Part shown: one piece after another, positions 60,524 through 64,000 of the stretch
Position numbering within the stretch: the stretch's first letter is position 1
How the letters are laid out: every line of letters starts with the position of its first letter
NCBI GenBank assembly: GCA_037176725.1
Contig: JAZBRS010000075.1
Span: forward strand, 74,774,001 to 74,838,000
From: Posidonia oceanica
Taxonomy: Eukaryota; Streptophyta; Magnoliopsida; Alismatales; Posidoniaceae
Direction: 5' to 3'
Length of the DNA: 64,000 nucleotides
Notes under the pieces: generated by a model
The model's database searches: none
Told to the model about the DNA's origin: nothing
The model's input: only the letters and a program-made list of their open reading frames with translations
Made by a program: the position numbers and the translations under genes

Positions 60524-61870
60524 TTTTTATCCATAGCTACCTTCCAATGTCGTATAAGAAGGATCTCTTGGTAGTTCCTAGGAACAGACTTAGAGGAAAT
60601 AGATAGGGCAAAATTACGAAAGGAGGGATTAAGATGATCATATGAAACAAAATTGGAAATAGGATGAGCTGTACAAAAGTGGTTACCCTTTCGTAGTGCA
60701 ATAGGAAGGTCAAGACTAGAATCGGGGTGATCTGCATTGGAGGTCGAGGAAGGTTCGGCTGAAGGAGGTCGTTGGGGCTGCTGACGACGACGATATACCT
60801 GTAAAGGACATGGTTTCTCTTGTTCTATAGTCATTGAGTCTTTTTTACCTGTCACTAGTGGCTCAACAAGAGACGGTGACAGGTAAAGGAAGACTTTTAA
60901 TCTCAAAACACAGACTTAAAAAACGACTGAGACTAAAAAAAAGTTACATCAGCAGACACAAAGTTACGCCTGGTAGGAGGGTGAAAACAAGGATATCCTC
61001 GCTGCGTCCGAGAATACCCCACAAACACATACTTAATAGAACAAGGGGACAGCTTGTCAAGACTATGAGACAAGTCCAAAACAAAAGCAACACAACAAAA
61101 AACCTTAGGTGGCTGTGAGAATATTTCCGTACCCGAATGAAGACATTTGAGAGGAATCTCATCACCCAAAGGAGTGGAGGGCATCCTATTTATCAAATAT
61201 GAAGTTGTAAGAACAACATCAGATTACAAGAATTTTGGAACTTTCATTTGTAACATAATGGTGCGGGTGACGTCTAGAATTTTTTTATGTTTACGTTCAG
61301 CCACAACAAAAATTGTTGAGAGGTACGAGGACAAGTAATCTGATGGATAACCCCCAAGGATACACAGTATGATTGAATCCTAGATTGAACAAATTCTAAA
61401 GCATTATCTGTACGTAAACATTTTGGTGTAACTGAAAATTGATTTATTATTTCATTGAATTTTTTTTTGATTACATCTAGAATATGGCTACGATCCTTCA
61501 AAAGGTAGACTCATGATGTACGAGAATAATCATCTATAAAAACAATATAATACCTATGACCTGACACAGACGGAACTCTAGCTGGACCCCAAATATCACA
61601 ATGGACTAAATCAAATTGACTCTGACTGGACACAAGATGAAGACGTCGAAAAGAAGCACAATGGTGCTTGTCCAACTGACATGACTCAAAATCAAAAAAC
61701 GATACCGATATTCAAGACAATGCCTGCTGTAGCTTTCTATGAGATGGATGATCAAACCGGTAGTGCCACAAAATGGAAGACTCAGACGTAGACGCCAGAG
61801 ATGCAAGTCCTCGAGGTATCTCGTCACGAACCAGCAGGTACGCGTCATGTCTCGCTCACGGCTCAAATCA
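60511..61870 (-). pseudogene. Copia integrase remnant (minus strand)
   Basis: Gag-pre-integrase and integrase parts: SREREMTR..LVRYLED-like near 61,860, [20 protein letters not shown] and LRTDNALEFVQSRIQSYCVS (61,501-61,350), then MINRMPSTPLGDEIPLKCLH and LDKLSPCSIKYVFVGYSRTQ (61,196-60,933). The linker to RT is at 60,906-60,511. Frames are broken. Confidence 0.83.
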
Positions 61871-62021
61871 ATCCTCTTCTCCGTCTGTAAATTCTAAAAG
61901 GTGCAGTGAAAAGGAAAGAAAGTCATACAACAATACAATTGCTTGGTAATAGCACTAATAAATAAAAGATTAACAGAAAATTGAGATACATAAAGCACTT
62001 TCTGGAATTTAATCTGGGAAG

Positions 62022-63335
62022 TGTGGATACGGGGTTTTGAGAGGAGGAAAGCGTTTTTGTGTTTATTTTTGCTTTCTCGGTGTCCCCTTTGTTTATTCGT
62101 CGATCCCAACACTCCACGTGTGTTGAAACCGGTGTGATCGCCACTCTCGGTTTGCTTGCGTTGGCCCTCGAGACGCCTTGAGGAGATAGATCGGTGTGGG
62201 TTCAGCTACCTTGGGACAACGCCAGTGTTGCCTAAGGGTGCCCATGCTTGATGAAATTCTTCTTCTTCTTTTTCTTGCAAAACAATGTTAAAAATGCAGA
62301 TTAATATAGTGTAGTAAGTAATTCAAGATAAATAAAATGTGACATAAAAAAAAAAAAAAACTTACCCGAGAGGTTTTATCCCTCCGGTTGCAACTATGTA
62401 TGAATGCCTACCTACAACGATATATATGAACTGAAATGCAATATGCAAAGACATTAAAAGAAAACCCCCTTTTTAAATAGAAATGCAATATGTTGATGCG
62501 ACGTGGTCGACGGTAGAAGAAGACAAGCTCTTTGGCTCTCTCTCTAAGAAATTCCTCTCTCTCTCTACTAAGCAATTTCTCTAAATTTTCTATCCTCCAA
62601 GGCTGTGGGGGTACCCCTGCTTTTATAGAAAGGGGAAAAACAAAAATGAGTCAAAGGACCAGTTCAGCAAAAGTTTCCAAAACAGAAGTGTTGAACGCTG
62701 AAAATCCAGCATTCAATGTTGAACACTGGAATCTCAGCGTTCAACGACCACCCGTGGCACAGCTGCCAGAATAAAGAAATATTCCCTTACTAACGATTGA
62801 TTAGCAATCATTAGGCCCAAATAACGTTGTTGACTGGTCAACGGGCTCTAAAGAAAGCAAGAATTCGAATTTTGGATTTGTCAAAATAAGAAAAGTTATG
62901 GAACACAATTGCAGGTTTAGAACGCTGGAATCCCAACGTTCTACGTTGAACGCTGGAATCCCAACGTTCAACACACCGAAGTTGCAAACTTGCCAAATTT
63001 GACCTCCAAATAAAGGAGATAAGAGTCAATCAATTAATGAGGTAATTACGGTTCTATAGATAAGGCACGTGGACCTGTTTGACTTTGAATAATTGGTTTA
63101 GGTCCAAAAGGAAAGTTGGGCTAATATGGAAGGAAACTGAACTGGACACGTAGAACGCTGGGATTCCAGCGTTCAACGTAGAACGCTGGGTTTCCAGCGT
63201 TCAATGGCCCAGAATGACAATTGAGCTTTCGAAGAGTACTTGAGCTGAGCAAATGGTCTCCTATGATGAATGAAGCATGATATAGTGTAATGGTACCTAA
63301 AAATGCAAGAAAAGTGTCAAAACGGGATATCTACA
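62022..63335 (-). mobile_element. Solo LTR with exact 5-bp target-site duplication
   Basis: Begins TGTGGATACGGG and ends CGGGATATCTACA, with GGAAG on both sides (62,017-62,021 and 63,336-63,340). Length 1,314 bp, with no internal region, so a solo LTR. A TATA box on the minus strand (TTCTATAAAAGCAGG, about 62,615-62,630) followed by a possible splice donor (CTCGGGTAAG, about 62,360-62,370) indicates minus orientation. It splits the protease/gag part of the minus-strand copia element. Confidence 0.88.
62691..63204. repeat. Six palindromic GAACGCTGG..CCAGCGTTC units
   Basis: Inverted-repeat units of about 24-28 bases occur in three pairs: 62,691-62,716 and 62,718-62,745; 62,919-62,942 and 62,945-62,972; 63,152-63,178 and 63,180-63,204. 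The arms are TTGAACGCTGG and its complement. They lie upstream of the minus-strand TATA box of the solo LTR. Confidence 0.85.
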
Positions 63336-63379
63336 GGAAGAAGCCTATACAACTCCTCCAGATACTGGACAAGAATGGC

Positions 63380-64000
63380 CATTAGCAATAGAAACGGAAG
63401 TAATATCGGATAATTGGGAGAGACAGGTAAAAAGGTCACATGTACCTGACATATGAGAAGAAGCCCCCGAGTCTATAATTCAGGATCTGTCCCAAAAGAC
63501 AAGGAAGGCTCTCATATCTGAGGTGGTAGCATGTGATGTAGCGGTGGTGTCAGTGGCCCGAAGCTGTAGGAACTGCTCGTAGTCGGCCTGTGAAATGGTA
63601 ACTGTCTGCTCATCAATAGGTGTAGCAGGAGTTGTCTCTGTAGTAGCATTAGCTCACTGTGGTTTGCCAAACTTGTCTCAGCATCTATCTGATTTGTGTC
63701 CAATCCGTCCACAATGCTGACAACGCGGTCGTCCTCCACTGTTTGTGCGTCCAGTCGTCCACCACGTCCTCTCCCTCTGGTCATGCCACGACCACGAGCC
63801 CGAGATGCTACCATAGTTGACTGATCTGGAGCTGGTGTGGCAGTGGAAATCCGTAGAACTCTGGAGAACGTCGTCTCTAGATCAGGAATAGTATCGGTAC
63901 CCAGAATGTGTCCATGAATCTGAGAGGAGAGCTCGAGTGTGAGGCTGGAAGAGTAGACGGCTACTGCTAACTCATCTCAATACTGTCGCATCTTGCTGAT
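63380..64000 (-). pseudogene. Copia gag / protease-start remnant (minus strand)
   Basis: Reading leftward from the window edge: Gag segments, an Arg/Gly-rich stretch (SRARGRGMTRGRGRGGR, about 63,808-63,758), a zinc knuckle with its four metal ligands intact (CQHCGRIGHKSDRC, about 63,675-63,716), and ADYEQFLQL. It then approaches the protease start (SGASSHMSGTCDLF near 63,430-63,475). The element continues to the right of the window. Confidence 0.8.

Larger units (their letters stand above)
58892..64000 (-). mobile_element. Copia element, minus strand, nested in the previous one
   Basis: The 3' LTR (58,892-59,049) lies at its left end, preceded on the minus strand by a purine-rich tract (TTTGAGGGGGAG). 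Coding remnants follow in reverse order: RNase H (59,600-59,150), RT (60,523-59,673), integrase (61,870-60,930), protease and gag (63,500 to the end), with a solo LTR at 62,022-63,335. Its 5' LTR lies beyond the window. Its LTR resembles that of the plus-strand copia, so they are related families. It is better preserved than its host element. Confidence 0.9.

Noticed and set aside
62691..63204. Repeat array as a CRISPR-like structure
   Set aside because: Units are palindromic, irregularly spaced in pairs and inside an LTR in a plant genome; no cas genes.

Overview
This window is nuclear DNA from a flowering plant. Genes have many introns with GT-AG junctions, intergenic DNA is AT-rich, Ty1/copia LTR elements are abundant, and plant-specific families occur (CBL calcium sensor with a CBL10-type N-terminal membrane segment, PRA1, mitochondrial P-protein with a transit peptide). 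I cannot name the species.

Layout. 1-9,652: end of a small TIR element, a single-exon PRA1-family gene (minus), a decayed LINE fragment, and a 13-exon class IV histone deacetylase gene (HDA2 type, minus) with a SINE in one intron. 10,494-17,314: an internally deleted copia element around an unexplained 3.5-kb block rich in GA/GAA repeats. 18,465-19,493: a TIR element with a G-rich minisatellite core. 20,333-21,766: an intronless nucleotide pyrophosphatase/phosphodiesterase gene, followed by a diverged tandem duplication. 24.8-25.0 kb: a short minisatellite. 26,037-27,720: a truncated copia LTR plus gag.

28,171-29,924 and 40,434-42,837 are two members of one TIR transposon family in opposite orientation. 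Each carries a different host gene fragment: a U-box E3 ligase piece in one and an MEKK1-like MAPKKK N-terminal piece in the other. Between them lies the complete 15-exon gene for mitochondrial glycine decarboxylase P-protein (31,102-37,168, plus) and an intact tRNA-Thr(AGU). The ninth P-protein intron holds a small retroposon made of a tRNA-Gly joined to a 5'-truncated U6 snRNA. It has an A-rich tail and a 20-bp target-site duplication with one mismatch. I consider this the most interesting object in the window.

43.3 kb to the end: a tandem duplication of a CBL10-like gene. Copy 1 is clearly a pseudogene. Copy 2 keeps an open spliced frame of seven exons, but its second intron contains a complete antisense copia element (47,300-52,025). 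Its usual last exon is not visible. Downstream a copia element (plus, from 53,926) is interrupted by a MITE and by a second, opposite copia element (from 58,892), which itself carries a solo LTR. The missing CBL exon may lie beyond the window, on the far side of this nest.

Exon coordinates come from reading splice sites and frames by eye; every multi-exon gene closes in frame. Family names come from recognised motifs, not from a database search.
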